Assembly: GCA_918219625.1 (NCBI GenBank)
Contig: CAKJXT010000037.1
Location: 1-18,361 of the forward strand
Direction of reading: 5' to 3'
DNA: 18,361 bases
DNA from: Bacilli bacterium
Lineage (GTDB): Bacteria; Bacillota_I; Bacilli_A; RF39; UBA660
In this document: one piece after another, positions 1 to 5,627 of the stretch
Numbering within the stretch: the stretch's first letter is position 1
How the letters are laid out: each line of letters starts with the position of its first letter
Translations under genes and position numbers: made by a program
The notes under the pieces: generated by a model
The model's input: the letters and a program-made list of their open reading frames with translations, nothing else
The model's database searches: none
What the model was told of the DNA's origin: nothing

Positions 1-483
1 GAAATACAAATACCAACAGTTCAAGTAGACTTCGCAACTCCAAAAAGATTTGGACTATTCTACATAGATGAAAATGGTGAAAAACAAACTCCAGTAATGG
101 TACATAGAGCAGTACTAGGATCATATGAAAGATTTATAGTACTACTACTAGAACAATTTAAAGGAATACTACCAATATGGTTATCACCTGTACAAGTAAA
201 TATAATACCAATAAATGTAAAATATCATGATGAATACTGTAAAAAAATATATGAACTATTACTAAATGAAGACATAAGAGTAGAATATGATAACTCAGAT
301 GAAAGATTTAATAAAAAAATAATGAATAGTAATCAAATGAAAAATCCTATTAATATAATAATAGGAGATAAAGAAAGAGATAATAACCTAATTAGTTATA
401 AAAAATATAATAGTGATGAAACTATATCACTTCCTATAGATGAATTCATTAAATACATCAAAGAAGAAATTAAAAAAAGGTAA
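1..483 (+). CDS. thrS: Threonyl-tRNA synthetase, C-terminal part (5' end outside window)
   Basis: The enzyme charges tRNA-Thr with threonine in the cytoplasm. The reading frame is open from base 1 and carries the class II motif 3 region (VMVHRAVLGSYERF), in which the Arg of GSYERF contacts ATP. The C-terminal anticodon-binding domain follows, from LPIWLSPVQVNIIPI to the end, and finishes with the usual lysine-rich tail (EEIKKR). About 160 residues are visible; the N-terminal editing and catalytic parts lie upstream of the window. Codons are strongly A-ending (ATA, CTA, CCA, ACA), as in valS at the other end, and unlike several genes of the central element. An intrinsic terminator follows 4 bases after the stop. 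The identity is certain from the motif order; only the 5' end is missing. Confidence 0.97.
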   Translation, partial: EIQIPTVQVDFATPKRFGLFYIDENGEKQTPVMVHRAVLGSYERFIVLLLEQFKGILPIWLSPVQVNIIPINVKYHDEYCKKIYELLLNEDIRVEYDNSDERFNKKIMNSNQMKNPINIIIGDKERDNNLISYKKYNSDETISLPIDEFIKYIKEEIKKR

Positions 484-486
484 TAT

Positions 487-513
487 AGAGAATTAAATTT
501 AATTCTCTTTTTT
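487..513 (+). terminator. Intrinsic terminator of thrS
   Basis: A perfect 22-base palindrome at 487-508 (AGAGAATTAAA and its complement) runs directly into a T-tract ending at 513. It begins a few bases after the thrS stop codon. Confidence 0.9.
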
Positions 514-520
514 GTCGATT

Positions 521-548
521 TGGACAAAATAAAAAGGTGTGTTATAAT
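521..548 (+). promoter_or_regulatory. Promoter of the first HEPN-type gene
   Basis: The -35 is TGGACA (521-526, 5/6 to consensus), the spacer is 16 bp, and the -10 is a perfect TATAAT (543-548). Transcription would start near 555, about 15 bases before the terminator-like hairpin at 569-613. Confidence 0.75.
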
Positions 549-568
549 TGAATTAAGAGAGAAGAATA

Positions 569-613
569 AAAAGGGCAATATATACTATTTATATAGTATT
601 TTTGCTCTTTTTT
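569..613 (+). terminator. Leader terminator/attenuator ahead of the first HEPN-type gene
   Basis: The outer stem AAAGGGCAA (570-578) pairs with TTGCTCTTT (602-610), including one G.U wobble. The inner stem ATACTAT (582-588) pairs with ATAGTAT (593-599). A T-tract at 608-613 completes an intrinsic terminator. It lies between the promoter and the RBS (GAGGAGG, about 619-625), so it belongs to the leader RNA and not to the upstream gene, which already has its own terminator. Confidence 0.75.
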
Positions 614-630
614 ATGTGAGGAGGTATTAA

Positions 631-1692
631 ATGAAAAAAGTAGACGGTTATTTAGTAATAAGAAGTGATAATAAAACTTTAGATTTAGACGATGTATATA
701 ATTATTTAGAAGATTGCAAAAAAAATGACAAAATTAAAGCGTTGCACAATCTTATTATTACAAAATTTGATTTAAATAAGAATGTTAAACTAAAAAATGA
801 CGAATTATATGACTACATATCAACTCTATTAAAAAGTAATAATCCAATAGAAAAAAATTTTGATGATAAAAAGGATATCTATACTAGTTTTTATGAAGCA
901 ATAATCGCAGGAATAAATAATCTATCTTATTATCAATCAATTTCCAATCTATCAAAGACAGTAGCATCGTTAGTGCGATCTATGGTCGAAATAGCCAATA
1001 TGGCTTATAAAAGTATTTTTAATGATACATTGACAAAATACGTAAAAGAATTAGCAAAATCGTTATTGCCATATAAAAGTGAAAGTACAGTTTTTAAAAA
1101 AAATGTTGAAAAATTAATAAAATATGGTTGGGTTGTAACACTCGAAATCGAGAAAACTTTATTATTTAATAAAATATCCAACAGAAAAGATGTAAATCAA
1201 ATAATATGTGGGATATATGATGATACAAAGATAAAAAAGATTGAAAAAGAAATAAAAGAATATCTAAAATTTGATTCGAATTTGTTGAGATATTTTAAAG
1301 AAGCAAAGAAAGATTATGTTTCTAAATCATACTATAGCTGCGCAGCAATGGAATTTGCAATAATAGATAGATTAATATCAATGAATTCTGAAAATAGAAA
1401 TATTGGGCATAGAGGTGTAAATAATCTTAAAGAACTTCTAATTAATGAGGATTATTATAATGAATATATAAATTATTCTACTATATGTATTCTAACTAAT
1501 TTATTTGAACATGCAAAAGATTTTACTTTGTCACCTAATATATTTAACAGAAATATGCTAGATCATGGTTGGATGAAAAGAAATATTAAACCATATGAAT
1601 GTTTACAACTATTATTGGTTATACAAAATCTATTATATATATTAAATAAAGAAACAAATATTATGCAACAAACTTTAGAAAACTATATATAA
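631..1692 (+). CDS. HEPN-type protein with RN-x3-H motif (putative abortive-infection RNase)
   Basis: This 353-residue, mainly helical protein has no signal peptide or membrane segment. The start is fixed by GAGGAGG 5-6 bases upstream of ATG. The C-terminal quarter contains RNMLDHG (R307 to H312), the R-x4-H signature of HEPN ribonucleases, followed by the helix KPYECLQLLLVIQNLLYIL, which is typical of the last HEPN helix. The first two thirds (helical segments about 85-150 and 200-250) match no family I recognise. HEPN proteins of this kind often cut RNA in phage-defence or toxin-antitoxin systems. Here that role is inferred from the motif and from the defence-type neighbours. The gene is monocistronic, with its own promoter and a terminator in its leader. 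An ordinary Nudix gene follows 46 bases later under a separate extended -10 promoter, so it is probably not a partner. The HEPN call is moderate; the substrate is unknown. Confidence 0.6.
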   Translation: MKKVDGYLVIRSDNKTLDLDDVYNYLEDCKKNDKIKALHNLIITKFDLNKNVKLKNDELYDYISTLLKSNNPIEKNFDDKKDIYTSFYEAIIAGINNLSYYQSISNLSKTVASLVRSMVEIANMAYKSIFNDTLTKYVKELAKSLLPYKSESTVFKKNVEKLIKYGWVVTLEIEKTLLFNKISNRKDVNQIICGIYDDTKIKKIEKEIKEYLKFDSNLLRYFKEAKKDYVSKSYYSCAAMEFAIIDRLISMNSENRNIGHRGVNNLKELLINEDYYNEYINYSTICILTNLFEHAKDFTLSPNIFNRNMLDHGWMKRNIKPYECLQLLLVIQNLLYILNKETNIMQQTLENYI

Positions 1693-1738
1693 ATCATATT
1701 AAATTTGTTATAATCTATATAAAAGAAGTGGTGATAAA

Positions 1739-2137
1739 ATGAAACAATTTAAACATATTGGTGCATATGGAATAATAATAGAAAATGATAAAATAGTATT
1801 AATAAAAAAAGTTGGAGGACCATACAATGGTAAACTAGACTTACCAGGTGGAACAATAGAATGGGGAGAAAAACCAGAAACAACACTAATAAGAGAACTA
1901 GAAGAAGAAATAGGTATAAAAGTTATTGAATATGAATTATTTGATGGAAACTCAATAACACTAGAATGGACACATAAAGGAGAATTAGAACAAGGACATC
2001 ATATAGGATTCTTCTATAAAATAAAAAAATATCAAAATGAAATTAAAAAAAATATATCAATAAATGATATAAATGATGATTCTTTAGGTGCAGAATTCTA
2101 TGAAATAAATAAATTTAAAAAAAAGAGAATTATCTGA
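1739..2137 (+). CDS. Nudix hydrolase, 3' end apparently frameshifted
   Basis: Nudix enzymes hydrolyse nucleoside diphosphates linked to another group, such as oxidised dNTPs or sugar nucleotides; the substrate cannot be told here. The complete Nudix box G-x5-E-x7-REL-x-EE-x-G-I is seen at about residues 38-60 (GGTIEWGEKPETTL, then RELEEEIGI), in an otherwise normal N-terminal beta fold. The start is supported by an extended -10 promoter (TGTTATAAT, 1706-1714) and GAAGTGGTGA before ATG. The 132-aa frame ends just after an A8 run (2117-2124). Removing one A makes the frame continue to a TAA at 2184-2186 and gives ELSDIAKLEIEKLGY, the kind of C-terminal helix expected for this family. This is a sequencing error, a real frameshift, or slippage at the A-run. 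The catalytic core is intact either way. Confidence 0.9.
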   Translation: MKQFKHIGAYGIIIENDKIVLIKKVGGPYNGKLDLPGGTIEWGEKPETTLIRELEEEIGIKVIEYELFDGNSITLEWTHKGELEQGHHIGFFYKIKKYQNEIKKNISINDINDDSLGAEFYEINKFKKKRII

Positions 2138-2196
2138 TATTGCAAAACTAGAAATAGAAAAACTAGGATATAATTTAATGGATTAAAATATTTGAT

Positions 2197-2220
2197 AAAG
2201 GGTAAGTGATTACTCTTTTT
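2197..2220 (+). terminator. Intrinsic terminator after the Nudix gene
   Basis: The stem AAAGGGTAA (2197-2205) pairs with TTACTCTTT (2210-2218) around a GTGA loop, with one G.U wobble, and is followed by T-rich DNA. It lies just beyond the restored stop codon at 2184-2186, which supports the view that the gene originally ended there. Confidence 0.85.
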
Positions 2221-2235
2221 ATTTTATATTCATTT

Positions 2236-2244
2236 TGATATAAT
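2236..2244 (+). promoter_or_regulatory. Extended -10 promoter of the NERD gene
   Basis: TGATATAAT (TG at 2236-2237, TATAAT at 2239-2244) precedes the RBS AGGAGG (2255-2260). No good -35 is visible, as is usual for extended -10 promoters. Confidence 0.65.
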
Positions 2245-2269
2245 TGAATAAAATAGGAGGAATCCAAAA

Positions 2270-2998
2270 ATGAAAAAATATATTTATATTATAGATGTAA
2301 TCCTTTATATACTAGTGTTCATACTTTATTTAAATTTAAAAAAATTTGTAGGTAAAGCAGGAGAATTTTGGACAAAAAGAGAACTTAAAAAACTTGGTAA
2401 GGAATATAAAACTATTAATGATATAATGATAAGAACAAGTGATGGTAATACTCATCAAATAGATCATGTAGTTGTTTCAAAATATGGAATATTTGTAATA
2501 GAAACAAAACAACTTAATGGACTTATAATAGGAAACGATTACGATAAAAAATGGCAATTTAGAACAAAGAAAAAAATAGAGTATTTTTATAGTCCAGTTC
2601 ATCAAAATTATGGTCATATTCTAGCACTTAAAGAAGTTTTAAATATTGAAAAAGATAAGTTTATTTCAATAATATGTATAACTAGTAGAGCAAAATTAAG
2701 AATTAATTCAAATGTTACAGTAACTATAGATAAATTGATAAATAAAATTAAAACTTATAATAAACAAATAATAACTAATGAAGAAGAAATATATAATAAA
2801 ATTAAATCAATAAATATAATAGACAAAAAAGAAAGAAAACAACATGATATAAAATGCAAAATGTTAAAAAAACAAAATGAAATTGAAGATAAAAATAAAT
2901 GTCCTTTATGTGGAGCATATCTAGTCGGTAGAACAGGTAAAAATGGCCCATTTACAGGATGTTCAAATTATCCTAAATGCAAATATACTAGGAATTGA
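2270..2998 (+). CDS. Membrane-anchored NERD-domain protein with topoisomerase-type zinc finger
   Basis: This 242-residue protein is built from three parts. An N-terminal hydrophobic helix (about residues 4-24) is a likely membrane anchor. A NERD (nuclease-related) domain follows at about residues 28-130, with GKAGEFWTKREL, HQIDHVVVSKYGIFVIETK and the acidic/lysine pattern D-x(n)-E-x-K of the restriction-like nuclease fold. A C-terminal zinc ribbon of the topoisomerase I type uses C211, C214, C231 and C237 (CPLCG...GCSNYPKCKY). Such NERD plus zinc-finger proteins are widespread in Firmicutes; their function is poorly known, and a DNA-processing role is assumed from the fold. The start is set by AGGAGG 9 bases before ATG. 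The gene is monocistronic between its own promoter and a downstream hairpin. It ends with TGA, which shows that TGA is read as stop in this genome. Confidence 0.9.
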   Translation: MKKYIYIIDVILYILVFILYLNLKKFVGKAGEFWTKRELKKLGKEYKTINDIMIRTSDGNTHQIDHVVVSKYGIFVIETKQLNGLIIGNDYDKKWQFRTKKKIEYFYSPVHQNYGHILALKEVLNIEKDKFISIICITSRAKLRINSNVTVTIDKLINKIKTYNKQIITNEEEIYNKIKSINIIDKKERKQHDIKCKMLKKQNEIEDKNKCPLCGAYLVGRTGKNGPFTGCSNYPKCKYTRN

Positions 2999-3001
2999 AT
3001 T

Positions 3002-3040
3002 GCTCTCTTCCCCCTGAAGAGAGCGAAAGCTCTCATTTTT
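3002..3040 (+). terminator. Terminator after the NERD gene with a competing hairpin
   Basis: GAGAGC (3019-3024), a GAAA loop and GCTCTC (3029-3034), then ATTTTTG, form an intrinsic terminator. The same 5' arm can instead pair upstream: GCTCTCTT (3002-3009) with AAGAGAGC (3017-3024). The two hairpins exclude each other, which is the geometry of an attenuator. No downstream gene in the same direction is now present, because the integrated element begins here. Confidence 0.7.
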
Positions 3041-3087
3041 GTTTGAAAAGTGCGATAAAATAAGGGATATAATAGTTCTACAGAACT

Positions 3088-3162
3088 CCCTGAAGAGAGC
3101 TAGGTACCGTTTAGGTACCGTTTTACTTTAAAATGCATTTTTTAGGTACGATTTTAGATACT
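3088..3162. other. Left end of the integrated element (candidate attL: core plus TAGGTACC repeats)
   Basis: CCCTGAAGAGAGC (3088-3100) is followed at once by the 19-bp double repeat TAGGTACCGTTTAGGTACC (3101-3119). Further related copies are TAGGTACG (3143-3150) and TAGATACT (3155-3162). The integrase stop codon lies at 3161. The 19-mer recurs 18/19 at 13906-13924. The CCCTGAAGAGA block recurs at 14032-14042 and also at 3012-3022. Either repeat family could be the recombination core, with the other serving as arm-type integrase sites. Confidence 0.6.
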
Positions 3163-4273
3163 ATTCAAGCTTGTCAATAAGGTCAACAACTTCATTTAAA
3201 GCAGAGTTAAATAGATGTGTATAAGTGTTTAAAGTTTCTTCAATTTTAGTGTGTCCAAGATATTTAGCAACAACAGTTATATTAGCACCATTATTAACAA
3301 GTAGAGATGCACAAGAATGTCTGAAGTCATGGATCCTAATTTGAGGTACACCTGCAAGTTCACAGTTGCGATTTTTTCTCGATGTAATAGTATTACTAGC
3401 TACAGGAAAAGCATCACCAATAACAAAGTAATCATCATTGAATCCATACTCTTTAGATACCTCTTCTTTAAGCATTTTAAGGTCGTTTAAGAGCACTTTG
3501 TTGAGTGGTAGGGTTCTTATACTACTTTTAGTCTTAGGAGTGGAAAATTGAAACTCTTTAACAGAACCACCACGATCAGTAATCTGCTTTTTTACTGATA
3601 AAGTTTTATTTACAAGATCAATATTTTTCCATGTTAATCCTCTGAGTTCTCCTTTTCTTAAACCACAGTAATATAGTATTTCAAACATAACCTTTTTTTG
3701 CAATTCAGTTTCAACTGAAATAAATTGTTTCCATTGGTCATAAGTAAAATACATCATTTCTTTAGGTATATCTGAAGAGTTGCTAAATTTAGTCATCTTA
3801 GAATATACTTTATTTAAATTGAAATCATACCATGTCATAGCAAAGTTCAATACTGACTTTAAAAACTTTAATATGTCATTTTTATATCGGGTTGATATAT
3901 TTGATTCGTTCATTTCTTTTTTCCAGTTGTCATAGTGATTTATATTAAAATCTTTTAATTTAACATTTAATAAACATTTTAAATAATTCTTTTTATTACC
4001 ATAGTTATAAAGAGTAGTAGGTTTAACTTCTATCGTTGACGTTCTATTCTCTACAAAAAGGTCAATCATTTCATCTATGGTTATTTTATCCATATTTTCA
4101 TGTTTATGTATTTTTAATCTAAATTCAAGTTCGGCTTCTTCTGCTTCTTTTTTAGTAGCATATTTTCCTGATTTATATTGTTTGTTCCTACCATCCATAT
4201 CTTGATATCTTAATTTATAGAACCAGATACGGCCATCTTTAGTTTTGCCTTCTTTGGCTTTATATACTCCCAT
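3161..4273 (-). CDS. int: Tyrosine recombinase (integrase) of the mobile element
   Basis: This 370-residue site-specific recombinase integrates and excises the element. The N-terminal arm-binding domain (about residues 1-55, YKAKEGKTKDGRIWFYKLRYQD...KKEAEEAE) resembles those of Tn916-type and phage integrases. A SAM-like core-binding domain occupies about 60-155. The catalytic domain holds the full set of residues: R206 (GLRKGELRGLTW), a Lys near 247-249 (TPKTKSSIRTLP), H315-x2-R318 (HDFRHS), H341 (LGH) and the nucleophile Y351 (NTYTHLF). The gene is intact and points toward the nearby left end, the usual place for int. Start: ATG with AAAGGACG upstream on the minus strand. Its leader is complementary to the predicted small RNA at 4323-4419. 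A strong promoter of its own is not obvious, so it may be read from the repressor promoter. Confidence 0.95.
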   Translation of the reverse strand: MGVYKAKEGKTKDGRIWFYKLRYQDMDGRNKQYKSGKYATKKEAEEAELEFRLKIHKHENMDKITIDEMIDLFVENRTSTIEVKPTTLYNYGNKKNYLKCLLNVKLKDFNINHYDNWKKEMNESNISTRYKNDILKFLKSVLNFAMTWYDFNLNKVYSKMTKFSNSSDIPKEMMYFTYDQWKQFISVETELQKKVMFEILYYCGLRKGELRGLTWKNIDLVNKTLSVKKQITDRGGSVKEFQFSTPKTKSSIRTLPLNKVLLNDLKMLKEEVSKEYGFNDDYFVIGDAFPVASNTITSRKNRNCELAGVPQIRIHDFRHSCASLLVNNGANITVVAKYLGHTKIEETLNTYTHLFNSALNEVVDLIDKLE

Positions 4274-4287
4274 TATATCGTCCTTTC

Positions 4288-4316
4288 TTGTATGATTTTC
4301 AATAAAGTGATATAAT
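4288..4316 (+). promoter_or_regulatory. Promoter of the predicted small antisense RNA
   Basis: A perfect extended -10, TGATATAAT (TG at 4308-4309, TATAAT at 4311-4316), is spaced 17 bp from a weak -35, TTGTAT (4288-4293). It lies opposite the int leader and points away from int toward the terminator at 4389-4419, with no protein-coding frame between. Confidence 0.65.
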
Positions 4317-4322
4317 GTAAAA

Positions 4323-4419
4323 GGAAACCCAATTACATTATTATCTAATAGTGTTTAAAGTTTGCTAGACTTTGTGGTTATCCAATTTGACTTACTGTTG
4401 GCGCAGTAGGTCTTTTTTT
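4323..4419 (+). ncRNA. Predicted small antisense RNA controlling xis and int leaders
   Basis: A transcript of about 97 nt is predicted from the extended -10 promoter at 4311-4316 to an intrinsic terminator. The terminator stem is GACTTACTG (4389-4397), the loop TTGGCG, the 3' arm CAGTAGGTC (4404-4412), then seven T (4413-4419). One stem pair is G.U on the plus strand but C-A on the minus strand, and the T-tract exists only on the plus strand, so the hairpin is built for this orientation. Bases 4338-4372 are the reverse complement (33/35) of 5283-5317, the leader of the xis-replication operon, so the RNA could pair with that leader up to its Shine-Dalgarno. It is also fully antisense to the repressor-int intergenic RNA. 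No start codon with RBS is seen inside. The existence of the RNA is inferred; the complementarity is read directly. Confidence 0.65.
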
Positions 4420-5089
4420 ATTCTGCTTTTCCAATTATTTCATAATCAGCACTTAAGTTAAATGTATGATATGGTTCATAATTGTTTTCTTCATTATAAA
4501 CAGGAATCATAACATAATATATAATTTCACGATCATCATTTTCATCATCTTCAACTATAAAAGGTGGCTCTTGGTCCTCATAGATTCTTACTATTTCTGC
4601 ATCATGTCCTTTTCTTCTAATTAAGTAATCGCAATCATAATCAGAAACAAAGCTTGTAAGTTTAAAAGAAACAGGTTCACCTTTAGCATAACGAGGTTGC
4701 ATGGGATTACATTCATGAGTAATTGTTAATCCATAATGATTAGGTACTTGTTTTACATGTTGAATAACTCCCCAACCAGAGAAAAATTCGTCAGATGCTT
4801 GTTCTAATGTATAGCCATCAGGTATTTTAGTTACAAAAGGATATTTATATACCAATACTTCAGCATTTGGATCCTCTAATAATCTGGATGAAGTTGTATT
4901 AAAGTAATTAGCAACTATTTCCATTTTATCTGCACGTGGTAACATTGTACCTTTTAACCATTCACATATCGTAGAATATTTAATATTAATATCTTCAGAT
5001 AATTTCTTTCTGCTAACATTTCTTAATTCCATGTATCTTTTAAGATTAGTAGCAAAGCATATTTTAGGATCAGTATTTTTATTATTCAT
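4418..5089 (-). CDS. cI-like repressor: HTH domain plus S24-like domain lacking the catalytic dyad
   Basis: This 223-residue protein is the probable master repressor of the element. An XRE-type helix-turn-helix is seen at about residues 13-70 (LKRYMELRNVSRKKLSEDINIKYSTICEWL). The C-terminal half resembles a LexA/cI S24 domain. However, the segment aligned with the usual G-D-S-M-x-P reads C-N-P-M-Q-P (127-132), so the Ser is a Pro, and the usual catalytic Lys position (VKR) reads VRI (R168). It is therefore unlikely to self-cleave in an SOS response. It is divergent from xis, with a strong promoter (TTGACT-17-TATATT on the minus strand) and a 20-bp operator-like repeat beside it. RBS: AGGTGATA before ATG. 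It lies upstream of int in the same direction and may be cotranscribed with it. Confident as a repressor, moderate for loss of cleavage. Confidence 0.85.
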   Translation of the reverse strand: MNNKNTDPKICFATNLKRYMELRNVSRKKLSEDINIKYSTICEWLKGTMLPRADKMEIVANYFNTTSSRLLEDPNAEVLVYKYPFVTKIPDGYTLEQASDEFFSGWGVIQHVKQVPNHYGLTITHECNPMQPRYAKGEPVSFKLTSFVSDYDCDYLIRRKGHDAEIVRIYEDQEPPFIVEDDENDDREIIYYVMIPVYNEENNYEPYHTFNLSADYEIIGKAE

Positions 5090-5109
5090 TACTTATCACC
5101 TCTGTTACC

Positions 5110-5138
5110 AATATACACCGATTTTTCCCTAAAGTCAA
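5110..5138 (-). promoter_or_regulatory. Leftward promoter of the repressor gene
   Basis: Read on the minus strand, -35 is TTGACT (5138-5133), the spacer is 17 bp, and -10 is TATATT (5115-5110), each 5/6 to consensus. The RBS AGGTGATA and the ATG at 5089 follow. The first operator-like repeat (5148-5167) ends about 10 bp upstream of the -35. Confidence 0.8.
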
Positions 5139-5147
5139 CTAAAATTA

Positions 5148-5220
5148 CATTTAAACTGTAAAAAGTAAATTAAATTTATCAAAAACTATTTACAATATTC
5201 CATTTAAAATGTAAAATGTA
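5148..5220. promoter_or_regulatory. Two operator-like 20-bp direct repeats
   Basis: CATTTAAACTGTAAAAAGTA (5148-5167) and CATTTAAAATGTAAAATGTA (5201-5220) agree at 18 of 20 positions. They start 53 bp apart, close to five turns of B-DNA. The first contains TTACA-7-TGTAA dyad symmetry with its flank (5145-5161). The first sits just upstream of the repressor promoter and the second overlaps the -10 of the rightward promoter. They are probable binding sites for the neighbouring repressor, with possible looping. Confidence 0.65.
5189..5217 (+). promoter_or_regulatory. Rightward promoter of the xis-replication operon
   Basis: -35 TTTACA (5189-5194, 5/6), a 17-bp spacer, and -10 TAAAAT (5212-5217, 5/6). 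The -10 is buried in the second operator-like repeat. Transcription would start near 5224, giving a leader of about 108 nt that contains the sRNA-complementary site 5283-5317. Confidence 0.7.
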
Positions 5221-5282
5221 GTTATCAAAGGTAGAAAGTAGGTGGTTTATATATGATTATTTCCAATATAAATTGTAATTAG

Positions 5283-5317
5283 AAGTCTAGCAAAGTTTAA
5301 ACACTATTAAATAATAA
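5283..5317 (+). repeat. Inverted copy of the sRNA segment, in the leader of the xis operon
   Basis: These 35 bases match the reverse complement of 4338-4372 at 33 positions. The last two bases (AA) belong to the Shine-Dalgarno AAGGAGAG at 5316-5323, so pairing would end on the ribosome binding site. Because the pair is inverted, the same sequence also lies in the leader of the leftward int transcript, about 65 nt before its ATG. Confidence 0.85.
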
Positions 5318-5331
5318 GGAGAGTGATAAGA

Positions 5332-5589
5332 ATGAACAGTGAAAAACTAACTGCAGAACAATTATTACAAGTAGTATCAAGTCAGTGGGCATCAGCAACT
5401 GATATTATGAAAATAGGCAGTGTTGGAAGAAATAAGGCATATGCTATTAGGAGTGAAATTGCTATATCATTATATGGAGATGATTCCAAAGTTCGTAATA
5501 GAGGATTGGTGCCTATGGTTGAAGTTTTAAAATATTTCAATATAGATATTAATTATCTAAAAGAGGTTTCTGCTTATGAGAAACAATAA
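5332..5589 (+). CDS. Small DNA-binding protein, excisionase-like
   Basis: This 85-residue soluble protein is the first gene of the rightward operon. The pattern (LTAEQLLQVV...SATDIMKIGSVGRNKAYAIRSEI...GLVPMVEVLKYFNI) suggests a helix-turn-helix of the kind seen in small phage regulators and excisionases, with the candidate recognition helix near residues 22-40. The family resembles short proteins found just before replisome organizers in Firmicutes prophages. The start is ATG 5332, chosen over an upstream GTG because AAGGAGAG (5316-5323) is correctly spaced only for the ATG. Position opposite the repressor, under an operator-covered promoter and with the sRNA target in its leader, suggests it is an early switch protein that directs excision or activates replication genes. 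Direct proof of Xis activity is not visible. Confidence 0.55.
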   Translation: MNSEKLTAEQLLQVVSSQWASATDIMKIGSVGRNKAYAIRSEIAISLYGDDSKVRNRGLVPMVEVLKYFNIDINYLKEVSAYEKQ

Positions 5590-5627
5590 TTGTAGTTTTA
5601 TTTCATCTTTATTAAAAGGAAACAATT

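Noticed and set aside
2137..2186. Mycoplasma-type code (TGA as Trp) as the reason for the early Nudix stop
   Set aside because: Reading through TGA in that frame gives no Nudix-like sequence, whereas dropping one A does. TGG is used for Trp everywhere, and TGA properly ends the NERD protein.
4338..5317. The 35-bp inverted repeats as ends of an insertion sequence around the repressor
   Set aside because: No transposase lies between them, no flanking target duplications are visible, and the enclosed DNA is the normal repressor/switch region. The promoter and terminator around the left copy point to an RNA.
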